A DNA stretch of 25,608 nt. Origin: a virus. Each line of letters opens with the position of its first letter. The stretch's first letter is position 1. Shown here piece after piece: positions 1-6,693 of this stretch. The stretch is taken from positions 1 through 25,608 of IMG/VR virus record IMGVR_UViG_3300017749_002349. One strand, given 5' to 3'. A program made the translations under genes and the position numbers. The notes under the pieces are model-generated. The model saw nothing but the letters and a program-made list of their open reading frames with translations. It was not told the origin of the DNA and ran no database searches.

Positions 1-345
1 AACATCTAGTTTAGACAGAATGTCATGTGTTCTATCTTTGTGTTTAGATGTGACGACTGCAAGTTTCTTTCCTTGTGACTTAAGGTGTTGTAAATGTTCT
101 TCTACACCGTCATAAAACTTAATCAACTTACTATTCTTTGAAGAGAATTGGTTATACTTTCTCATGAGTTCATCTTGGTCAGTAAGTATACCTATTTCAG
201 TTAGTATATCTTTGAATGGTTTACCTATTAACTTGAAGTAATCTTTAAAATCTCTACCAGTGTTAAGAGAGTTGAATGACTTCTCCATATTTTCTTTTGA
301 ATCAATTAAGACTCCGTCTAAATCAAATATGTATAATGTCTTCAT
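1..345 (-). CDS. HAD-superfamily phosphatase, partial (C-terminus beyond left edge)
   Basis: The reverse strand encodes 115 codons from an ATG at 345 and runs open off the window edge. The N-terminus MKTLYIFDLDGVLIDS carries HAD motif I: D8 is the expected nucleophile and D10 the general acid/base. A helical cap-like stretch follows (about residues 16-75). Then comes YDGVEEHLQHLKSQGKKLAVVTS, where T99/S100 fit motif II. The DGV..L..L...G..LAVVTS pattern is typical of the Gph/phosphoglycolate-phosphatase-like HAD_2 group, which hydrolyse small phosphate esters. Motifs III and IV lie outside the window, so substrate and activity cannot be judged. Its ATG overlaps the stop of the gp4-like gene (ATGA), so the two are probably translated together from the same late transcript. 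It could be an auxiliary metabolic gene or a nucleotide-processing enzyme. Confidence 0.85.
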   Translation of the reverse strand, partial: MKTLYIFDLDGVLIDSKENMEKSFNSLNTGRDFKDYFKLIGKPFKDILTEIGILTDQDELMRKYNQFSSKNSKLIKFYDGVEEHLQHLKSQGKKLAVVTSKHKDRTHDILSKLDV

Positions 346-773
346 GTTAAGTGGTCTTCAGTTAATATTCTAAAATTCAATCGTCTATCTTTACAATACT
401 CTTCTGCAGCTTTAAACTTTGCTTGATTGACAGCATAGGTTGCAATCTCATTGAGGTATCGTTTGGTTTGTCTTTTAGGTTCCTTTGGGGGTTTAAGTTG
501 TTTCTTAGGTTTAACTTCTATAATCTCTCTTATAGATTGACCCTTGTCATTAACAAACTTTATGTAGAAGTCGGGAAAGTATCTATGTACTCTTTTATCT
601 AAAGGAGACTTGTATGGAATGATAACTTCCTCACTGCCCCACTCTATGATATTAGTATTAGTATCACAATAGACCATAAACCTTCGTTCCCATAAAGACC
701 TGTATATTATCTTTGTGGGGTCTCCTTTGTATTTTTTATAGTTCTTTGGTTTAAACCTTCCGCTGTACGACAT
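342..773 (-). CDS. gp4: T4 gp4-like head completion protein (PD-(D/E)XK nuclease-like)
   Basis: This 143-residue protein resembles T4 gp4 (about 150 residues), which acts late in head maturation before tail joining. I chose the ATG at 773 rather than an upstream in-frame ATG at 845: it gives the family-typical N-terminus MSYSGRFKPKNYKKYKGDP, and a late promoter ends 28 bases before it. The block YRSLWERRFMVYCD (residues 24-37) is characteristic. E29, the PD pair at 67-68 and E86-V-K88 (IIEVKPK) fit a PD-(D/E)XK nuclease core like that of TnsA-type enzymes. The C-terminal half is lysine-rich and helical. The gene is divergent from the baseplate operon and overlaps the HAD gene by four bases. 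Identity is well supported; nuclease activity is inferred from motif spacing. Confidence 0.88.
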   Translation of the reverse strand: MSYSGRFKPKNYKKYKGDPTKIIYRSLWERRFMVYCDTNTNIIEWGSEEVIIPYKSPLDKRVHRYFPDFYIKFVNDKGQSIREIIEVKPKKQLKPPKEPKRQTKRYLNEIATYAVNQAKFKAAEEYCKDRRLNFRILTEDHLT

Positions 774-779
774 AAATAG
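771..779 (+). promoter_or_regulatory. Variant late promoter (CATAAATAG) for the baseplate operon
   Basis: CATAAATAG differs from TATAAATAG, the form seen at three other places here, only in the first base. It would place a transcript start near 784, about 27 bases before the ATG at 811. It overlaps the start codon of the divergent gp4 gene: bases 771-773 are the reverse complement of its ATG. The mismatch makes it less certain than the other late promoters. Confidence 0.4.
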
Positions 780-800
780 ATATGAATAAGTTATATACAG

Positions 801-809
801 GTATTTATA
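801..809 (-). promoter_or_regulatory. T4-type late promoter for gp4/HAD genes
   Basis: Read on the minus strand this is TATAAATAC, matching the T4 late promoter octamer TATAAATA followed by C as in the T4 consensus. With the octamer at -13 to -6 the transcript would start near 796, giving a leader of about 23 bases before the gp4 ATG at 773. No clear Shine-Dalgarno is visible in that leader. The site lies one base before the plus-strand ATG at 811. Confidence 0.7.
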
Positions 810-810
810 C

Positions 811-2001
811 ATGGCATCAGTAAACAAATTTCTATCAAAACTCAATCAGGCAACTACAGCACTTAAGTCAGTTAAAGGTATATCGAGTAAAATATTTGGT
901 ACAGGATATCAAACGAATGTATCTACACAAGAACAAGATGTTGAAATTGAAAGAAGAAGACTTCAAGAAAGAGCAAAAGCTCTAAAAAGCAAAAACATTG
1001 GGTTAAATATGATACCCAACTATGAAGCTAAAATAAATCCTTCACTTCCAGCAACTGAATTAGTTTATCCAAGGGATAATCCTGTAGACAATTATATTCA
1101 CTTTACAATTGAACCAAGAAAAAAAAGAGAAGGTTCACCAAGTGCATTATCAACTTCACCCACAGAGATTTATCTATATGCTCCAAATGTAAAGAATGAC
1201 GCACCTTCCATTTCTTATAATAATGTTGATTTTGGAAACGTGCAGAGAGATATATTAAGTGGTGGACTTAATATTACAGATATGGACGGTGGTGTTAGTG
1301 CTGAAATAAGAGAGATGATAACGAAATTAGGCAATAGCATTGCATTGGGTACAAGTAATTTTAGGGACGATAGAACATTTAATCCACAAAAAGAAGTTAT
1401 GTTTGAAGGTATTCAGTTTAGAACTTTTGATATGGCATTTCAATTTAGACCAAATAGTCAAGAAGAGACAGAAGAAATTAATAACATTATATGGGCATTT
1501 AAGACTGCAATGTTGCCAGATACATTTCAAATGGCTCAAGGAATCGGTAAAGAATCAGAAAAATTTAGTGAAAACTACTTTAACTTACCCAATAATGTAA
1601 AGATAAAGTGGCATGGTGCAATTGCAAAGAAGATTGACGGATTTTTACCTTCATTCATAACTAATGTATCAGTTCAATACAATGGTGGTAATAAACTAGA
1701 AACCTTTTCTGATGGTATGCCTTTGGTTGTAGATATGTCACTTTCATTTGTAGAGAATGTCTTAATGACACAAGAAAATTATCAGGGTATTAGTGCAAGT
1801 AGTAAAAAAGTAGACCTTAAAAAATCTCCAAGTGCTAGAGAGATAAGAGATGCCGCATCAACTAACGAGGTTAATAATGCAAAATCTAATATAGGAACAG
1901 TGATTCCAACATACTCCGACCCTGGCGATTACACAGCTCCTGATGGAACTAAATTTAAAGATGGTAAAATAACTTACCAAAGACCTTTTGGGGCTGGATA
2001 A
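811..2001 (+). CDS. gp48: T4 gp48-like tail tube cap / baseplate protein
   Basis: This 396-residue protein opens the plus-strand baseplate operon. In T4, gp48 (364 residues) and its relative gp54 sit on the central hub and start tail tube assembly. The region around residues 195-330 resembles gp48: a strand block with F-R-P-N-S-Q-E-E-T-E-E-I-N-N-I-I (about 212-227), comparable to the PRSTEDLMAIINIYQ segment of T4 gp48. A later segment (PSFITNVSVQYNGG, then VVDMSLSFVENVLMTQENY) matches the strand pattern near the gp48 C-terminus. The N-terminal 60 residues are charged and probably helical. The C-terminal 60 are polar and low in hydrophobics. Five bases separate it from gp53. I cannot fully exclude gp54, but position and motif favour gp48. 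Confidence 0.62.
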   Translation: MASVNKFLSKLNQATTALKSVKGISSKIFGTGYQTNVSTQEQDVEIERRRLQERAKALKSKNIGLNMIPNYEAKINPSLPATELVYPRDNPVDNYIHFTIEPRKKREGSPSALSTSPTEIYLYAPNVKNDAPSISYNNVDFGNVQRDILSGGLNITDMDGGVSAEIREMITKLGNSIALGTSNFRDDRTFNPQKEVMFEGIQFRTFDMAFQFRPNSQEETEEINNIIWAFKTAMLPDTFQMAQGIGKESEKFSENYFNLPNNVKIKWHGAIAKKIDGFLPSFITNVSVQYNGGNKLETFSDGMPLVVDMSLSFVENVLMTQENYQGISASSKKVDLKKSPSAREIRDAASTNEVNNAKSNIGTVIPTYSDPGDYTAPDGTKFKDGKITYQRPFGAG

Positions 2002-2006
2002 TAACC

Positions 2007-2744
2007 ATGGCAAACGAACTATATAAAAATTTTCCCGAAATACAGTATACTTTATCTAACGGTAAAGTTGTCACAATAAAAGATTTCTTCAGAAAGGCTA
2101 GAATATCATCTTTCAGTCTTGATAAAGTTGTTGACTATGAATACTATGAATTAGACGAAGGTGAACGACCTGATGTAGCTGCATCTAAGATATATGGTGA
2201 CAGCGATTTACATTGGATTTTCTTTTTAGTCAATGACATGGAAAATTACTATGATTGGTATATGAGTTCAGAAACATTTGAAACACATATAGATTCTAAG
2301 TATACTGGTCAATACTTAACTTTTGCAACTTCTGTTGATGTTGTACAATACCCTAACTATGACAGTCAAGGAAACTTACTGAACACTAGAAAATATTTGT
2401 TAGGAGAGAAGGTCACTACTGCAAAAGGGACTGGACATATCTTAGAAGTAGACCCTCTAAATAAAAGAGTTAGAGTGGAAAGGGGACTATGGGAACAGGG
2501 GGAAACTTTAGTCGGTTTAAACAAATCTTCTGAGATAGTAAGTATCATAGAACCTAGAGATGTTATAGTACATTACGAAAATGTTGATGGAGTTAAAACC
2601 AATGTTCCTACAGCTGGTTATACTAGTGTCTCTTTATGGCAAAACGAATACAATAAAAATGAAAACAAAAGGCGAATAAAAATAGTGAAACCATCTTATA
2701 TGAATATAGTTTTACGAGAGTTTGAAACCTTAATGTCCAAATAG
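2007..2744 (+). CDS. gp53: Baseplate wedge protein gp53
   Basis: This 245-residue homologue of T4 gp53 (196 residues) belongs to the wedge subunit that bridges the wedges and hub. The diagnostic block is at residues 54-87: RPDVAASKIYGDSDLHWIFF followed by LVNDMENYYDWYMS. It corresponds to RPEEVANAIYGNPQLYWVLL...Y.GWITS in T4. The C-terminus (RRIKIVKPSYMNIVLREFE) also matches the RQIKIIAKSDINSFMNDL end of T4 gp53. The extra length is explained by an insertion at about residues 131-182, with a GEKV...GTGHILEVD....RVRVERG.W..GETL pattern that looks like a small beta-barrel and recurs in the gp7-like and DUF4815-type proteins here. It follows gp48 by five bases and is one base from the hub gene. 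Confidence 0.9.
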   Translation: MANELYKNFPEIQYTLSNGKVVTIKDFFRKARISSFSLDKVVDYEYYELDEGERPDVAASKIYGDSDLHWIFFLVNDMENYYDWYMSSETFETHIDSKYTGQYLTFATSVDVVQYPNYDSQGNLLNTRKYLLGEKVTTAKGTGHILEVDPLNKRVRVERGLWEQGETLVGLNKSSEIVSIIEPRDVIVHYENVDGVKTNVPTAGYTSVSLWQNEYNKNENKRRIKIVKPSYMNIVLREFETLMSK

Positions 2745-2745
2745 T

Positions 2746-4140
2746 ATGGACAATCAATTAGGAAAAGTTGTAGTAAGAGAAGTCACCATTCAATATGGAG
2801 ACCAAGAAACCGACTCTGTTAATATAGTAAATCTAGTAAATTCAATTTCAATATATGAAAGTATATTCAGTAAACATCTTACTGGAAATGTTGTTGTTGT
2901 TGATGCAAGAAATCTAATCAATAACTTACTATTGACTGGTCAAGAGAATATAACTATTAATTGTGAAATGCTAGAGGGTGGAAATCCTGTAAACAGAACC
3001 TTTAGATTATATAAAATTTCTAACCTTATAAGAGAGGGAGATTTAGTTCAGATATACACTATGCACTTTTGTGACCCATTAATGTACAGAAGTAAAGAAG
3101 AAAGAATAAGTCAAGCTCTTAGGGGTTCTCATACAGATATGATTGAAGGTCTTTTTGAAGAACTTAGTGGAGACCCTAATTTTATACCACTATTTACTGA
3201 ATTTGAAGAAACACAAGGTGACAATCATCAATTCGTTGTACCAAATTGGTCTGTTAATAAAACATTAGATTGGTTAGTAAACAATAGTAATCCAATTGAC
3301 GAAACGTCTTATAAAAACTCAATGTTTTTGTATCAAGACATGAAAGGACAGTATCAGTTTAAATCTATGGACAAAATGTTAGTTGATATAGAAGAAGAAG
3401 TTTTTCACCATGTTCCATACAATGCATTTAGTGAAGTATCTGCAGAAGAACGTAATTTAGTTATACTAAGTTCAAATAAACCACAAGAGTTTGATACTCT
3501 TCGTGGATTGTCGACTGGTGCATACGCTTCACTATTAAAAATATATGACCCTATTAGAAAACTAGAAAGTGTTAAAGAATATGATATTGAAGATACTATT
3601 CAAAGGAGACAAGATGTTAGAGATGGTAATAGTATTCTTGCAAAAGAAAGTCCACTAACATCTCTCATAACAAAAGATACTACATTTCCTAAACCACATA
3701 AGTTAGAACAACCTACTACCATACTTCATGAGTATACCACAACTCATATGTTTGATAACAAAGATAAGATTGATGATGAGGAAGTTTTTATGGGTGTTAA
3801 ACATACTGATAATAGTAAATTAGAAAGACATGCATTACTAGAAATCTTAAATCAAAATAGAATAGAGGTTGTCGTACCCTTTACTACTAAGATAAGGGCT
3901 GGTAAAAAAATACAATTAGATTTACCAAAAGGTCAAGTTAAAATAGGTACAAACAAGGGAATTGACTTTGATGATTATTACTTAATTACAGGAGTTTCTA
4001 TTCATATAGATAATGCGACTAAAGTGGGAACATGTAATTTAGAATGTTCAAAAGAAAGTAAACTATTATCAAAAATGGAAAGTAATTATAGTGAAAAGGT
4101 GGCAGTATTACTAACAGGTATGGAATCTAAAAAAACATGA
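2746..4140 (+). CDS. gp27: gp27-like baseplate hub protein
   Basis: This 464-residue protein lies directly before gp5 and overlaps it by ATGA, the usual arrangement for the hub that carries the spike (T4 gp27, Mu gpP and VgrG N-terminal region). Its layout fits gp27 (391 residues). First comes a strand-rich barrel with SISIYESIFSKHLTGNVVVV (33-52) and ENITINC. Next is RTFRLYKISNLIREGDLVQI, then a helical PNWSVNKTLDWLV segment. A second barrel near the C-terminus has VVVPFTTKIRAGKKIQLDLP and DDYYLITGVSIHI, like FYVDEVIHELSNN of T4 gp27. No lysozyme or other enzymatic motif is visible. The protein would form the trimeric hub between tail tube and spike. Family assignment is by pattern and position rather than close identity. 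Confidence 0.72.
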   Translation: MDNQLGKVVVREVTIQYGDQETDSVNIVNLVNSISIYESIFSKHLTGNVVVVDARNLINNLLLTGQENITINCEMLEGGNPVNRTFRLYKISNLIREGDLVQIYTMHFCDPLMYRSKEERISQALRGSHTDMIEGLFEELSGDPNFIPLFTEFEETQGDNHQFVVPNWSVNKTLDWLVNNSNPIDETSYKNSMFLYQDMKGQYQFKSMDKMLVDIEEEVFHHVPYNAFSEVSAEERNLVILSSNKPQEFDTLRGLSTGAYASLLKIYDPIRKLESVKEYDIEDTIQRRQDVRDGNSILAKESPLTSLITKDTTFPKPHKLEQPTTILHEYTTTHMFDNKDKIDDEEVFMGVKHTDNSKLERHALLEILNQNRIEVVVPFTTKIRAGKKIQLDLPKGQVKIGTNKGIDFDDYYLITGVSIHIDNATKVGTCNLECSKESKLLSKMESNYSEKVAVLLTGMESKKT

Positions 4141-5183
4141 TACATTACTACGGAATAGTTGAAGATAGAAATGACCCTCTTGAAATAGGTAGAGTGAGAG
4201 TTCGTATCTATGGTATTCATACTGAGAACAAATCACTAATTGCAACACCCGACCTTCCATGGTCTCAGGTATTACTTCCAACAACCTCTGCAGGTCTTTC
4301 AGGATTTGGAACACAACATGGTTTAGTTGAAGGGTCAACTATTGTTGGGTTCTTTCGTAATGATATTGATATGCAAGATTTCATTGTCATTGGTTCTGTT
4401 GCAGGTATACCTTCAGAAGGTTATCAAAAAGATGTAGAAGATAAGATTAGAAAAAGAACTCCCGATGAAGGTTTCAGTGACCCTAGACGATTAACTAAAG
4501 CTGATTATGATAAAACGGTTGACGGTAAAAATCCACCCGAAGTTAAAAGACCTTTTGGACTAGAACATGGATTGGACACTGCACCTATCAAACCAAAAAA
4601 ATTAAAGTTAAACTATTCAGGAAAGGGGTCTTCATTTGAAAATCCAAAACTTACTGAAAAGGATTTACCACTATATCCTTTATATACAGACGAATCAGAT
4701 GTATCAAAATATGCAAGAGGTGAGATAGTATATGATGAAGGTGGTGATAACGAGAAAGCTGGTGTCGTAGGATTGGGGGGAAGAGAGACTTATTTTAATT
4801 CTACTATCATGAATCCACCTTCTAGTTTTCATGATATACCTTCACCACAATATCCATACAATAAAGTTTATGAATCTGAATCGGGTCACGTAATAGAAGT
4901 AGACGATACAAGAGATGCAGAAAGGATTGCAGTAGAACATAGAACAGGAACCTTCTTTGAAATACACCCTGATGGTTCTCAAGTGACTAGAATTGTAAAT
5001 GACAATTGGTATGCTGTATACAAAGACAATGAAATGTATGTTGGTGGCAACTGTAAAGTGTTTGTAGAAGGTGATGCAAAGATAGAAGTCAAGGGAACAA
5101 CTGATATAGAATCTACAGGAAATCTATCAGTCGTTGCACCACAAATAAGTTTAGACGGTACAGTCATTAAGTTGAACTCATAA
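4137..5183 (+). CDS. gp5: gp5-like baseplate central spike, no lysozyme domain
   Basis: Residues 1-95 form the gp5 OB-fold: YYGIVEDRNDPLEIGRVRVR, then LPWSQVLLPTTSAGLSGFGT and VEGSTIVGFF match T4 gp5 almost block for block. A polar, proline- and charge-rich linker (about 96-238) stands where T4 gp5 has its T4-lysozyme-like domain. From about 239, YPYNKVYESESGHVIEVDDT and RTGTFFEIHPDGSQVTRIVN match the start of the gp5 C-terminal beta-helix. Only three or four VxG-type octads follow (YVGGNCKV, FVEGDAKI, EVKGTTDI), so the needle is short. At 348 residues against 575 in T4, the protein has the spike but no recognisable murein hydrolase. ATGA overlap links it to the gp27-like hub, and its stop codon overlaps the next ATG by one base. 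Confidence 0.9.
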   Translation: MIHYYGIVEDRNDPLEIGRVRVRIYGIHTENKSLIATPDLPWSQVLLPTTSAGLSGFGTQHGLVEGSTIVGFFRNDIDMQDFIVIGSVAGIPSEGYQKDVEDKIRKRTPDEGFSDPRRLTKADYDKTVDGKNPPEVKRPFGLEHGLDTAPIKPKKLKLNYSGKGSSFENPKLTEKDLPLYPLYTDESDVSKYARGEIVYDEGGDNEKAGVVGLGGRETYFNSTIMNPPSSFHDIPSPQYPYNKVYESESGHVIEVDDTRDAERIAVEHRTGTFFEIHPDGSQVTRIVNDNWYAVYKDNEMYVGGNCKVFVEGDAKIEVKGTTDIESTGNLSVVAPQISLDGTVIKLNS

Positions 5184-6265
5184 TGGCACTTGTACTTCCA
5201 GTTATACCCAATAGTCTTCCATGTCCTGATGGAACTATAATAAATCTTCCAACCAAGGCAGACTTAGCCAATGCAATTGCAAAGATAGGAGATATACCCA
5301 GTAAACTAAAAGTTTATCTTGTGACAAATGCAAGTGAGATAACTGAAGATGCAAGAAAAGAAATACAAAAAATTATTAAAGAAGTAGAAGACTTCATGGA
5401 CAAACTTGCAAATATTGCTTCTCCATATTGGGACAAGGGAACAGTTCGTAATTGGGGTAAAGAGGCCAGAGAAGCAATAGAAGAATTATTGCAAGAGTTT
5501 CATATCTATATCCCAGTAAAGATTATGGAATTGATTAGTAAGATTATTCCAGTATCATTCAAGGTCACTCTTTTAGGAATACAGATAGATGTACTTAAAA
5601 TCTTAACCAAAGAAGAACAGACAAATATAAAACTCCAAATCAGTGCAAGGATAGATAACTTTTATGCACTCATTCCTGATGAGTTCAAATTGTTTGACGG
5701 TGAGTTTGGAGTAGAATGTAATGAGTGGAAAGCAAAAGTTATATGGAGATATTTAAAGAGTGAAATTATGGATTGGGTGACTAACTCCATATTCAAGTTA
5801 TTTGATAAACTCATTGGTAAATTCAAAGAGATATGGGATTCACTAGGACTTCCAAAACTACCTGCTCTTTTTGAATTTGATTTAGGTGCATTAATTAATC
5901 TATGGAAGGCACAAGCAAAAGCAAAGTTTGGAGAAAAGAGTAAAGAGTATAGAGAGTATATTATAAACAAACTAGAAAGTTTAAACATTGCTGGATTTGA
6001 CATACTTGCAATCATAGGTAGTAAGGTTGAATTAAGTGTACAATCACTAGAAGATAAAATCAATGAGATAATTTCAGACTTTAGAGATTTTATAATTAAC
6101 TGGAAGAAGAAACTATTATTTGATTGGGTTAAAATTGTAGAAAAGTTCTTTAAAGCAATAGGTCTTGGTAAGATATTCGATTTTATAAATCTAACATTTT
6201 GTGATATACTAAAACTTGTAGGCTTTCCACAATCAATTGACATTTCAGTTCCTAAGAGTGTATAA
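5183..6265 (+). CDS. Unrecognised helical protein in baseplate operon
   Basis: This 360-residue protein starts on the last base of the gp5 stop (TAATG) and ends inside the late promoter of gp25. I do not recognise the family. Apart from a short N-terminal segment (LPVIPNSLPCPDGTIINLPT), it is rich in Lys, Glu, Ile, Leu and Phe and looks almost wholly alpha-helical. Amphipathic stretches with possible coiled coil lie near residues 45-80, 95-125 and 255-325. There is no signal peptide or obvious membrane span, and no catalytic motif. Tight coupling to gp5 suggests a virion or assembly partner of the hub. A small tape-measure-like protein, a hub chaperone or a protein that takes over part of the missing gp5 lysozyme function are possibilities I cannot choose between. 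Confidence 0.85.
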   Translation: MALVLPVIPNSLPCPDGTIINLPTKADLANAIAKIGDIPSKLKVYLVTNASEITEDARKEIQKIIKEVEDFMDKLANIASPYWDKGTVRNWGKEAREAIEELLQEFHIYIPVKIMELISKIIPVSFKVTLLGIQIDVLKILTKEEQTNIKLQISARIDNFYALIPDEFKLFDGEFGVECNEWKAKVIWRYLKSEIMDWVTNSIFKLFDKLIGKFKEIWDSLGLPKLPALFEFDLGALINLWKAQAKAKFGEKSKEYREYIINKLESLNIAGFDILAIIGSKVELSVQSLEDKINEIISDFRDFIINWKKKLLFDWVKIVEKFFKAIGLGKIFDFINLTFCDILKLVGFPQSIDISVPKSV

Positions 6266-6268
6266 ATA
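6261..6268 (+). promoter_or_regulatory. T4-type late promoter upstream of gp25
   Basis: TATAAATA followed by GTATT matches the T4 late consensus TATAAATAcTaTT closely. The octamer overlaps the stop codon (6263-6265) of the preceding gene. Placing the octamer at -13 to -6 puts the first transcribed base at 6274, the A of the gp25 ATG, so a transcript from here would be leaderless. Confidence 0.72.
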
Positions 6269-6273
6269 GTATT

Positions 6274-6693
6274 ATGGCACAATATGTTAACAACGGAAAA
6301 ACAGTCGCAAGTGAGAACATTTACTCAGACTTAAATCTTTCTTTTAAATCACACCCAATTACAGGAGATGTGACAAGAACCACTGATGTTGATGCAGTTG
6401 TAAGGTCTATAAAAAATATAGTCTCAACTAATGCATATGAAAGACCGTTCAAACCAAATTTTGGTGCAGACATAAGGTCTATGTTATTTGAATTAGATAC
6501 TACCATGTTTGGTCATGGCAGGGTTGCACAAAAAATTGCAAATAAAATAGAAACATATGAACCTAGAGTAAGTGATGTACAAATATCATTAGACGAAGTA
6601 AATCGTAATGAACTAAACATGACAATTCAATTTAAAGTAATAAACAGTATTAATGTAGAAGAAATTCAATACGTATTGACAAGGACAAGATAA
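6274..6693 (+). CDS. gp25: Baseplate wedge protein gp25
   Basis: This 139-residue protein matches T4 gp25 (132 residues), the wedge component that contacts the sheath and is conserved across contractile systems (TssE, phage W proteins). The N-terminal part has DLNLSFKSHPITGDVTRTTD. The middle has the family-typical RPFKPNFGADIRSMLFELD (57-75), and the conserved E-P-R triad is present at 96-98 (YEPRV). The C-terminal strand ends VINSINVEEIQYVLTRTR. A late promoter abuts the start codon. The stop overlaps the gp6 ATG by one base, so gp25 and gp6 are translationally linked. No anomaly in length or motif. Confidence 0.95.
   Translation: MAQYVNNGKTVASENIYSDLNLSFKSHPITGDVTRTTDVDAVVRSIKNIVSTNAYERPFKPNFGADIRSMLFELDTTMFGHGRVAQKIANKIETYEPRVSDVQISLDEVNRNELNMTIQFKVINSINVEEIQYVLTRTR

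Noticed and set aside
774-845. Longer start for the gp4-like gene (ATG at 845)
   Set aside because: The extra 24 residues do not resemble the family, would lie upstream of the predicted late promoter start, and would overlap the divergent gene at 811.
5662-6282. 206-codon minus-strand open frame opposite the 5183 gene
   Set aside because: It is antisense to a well-formed gene in a tightly coupled operon, has low-complexity Ser/Leu/Asn composition, and has no start signals.
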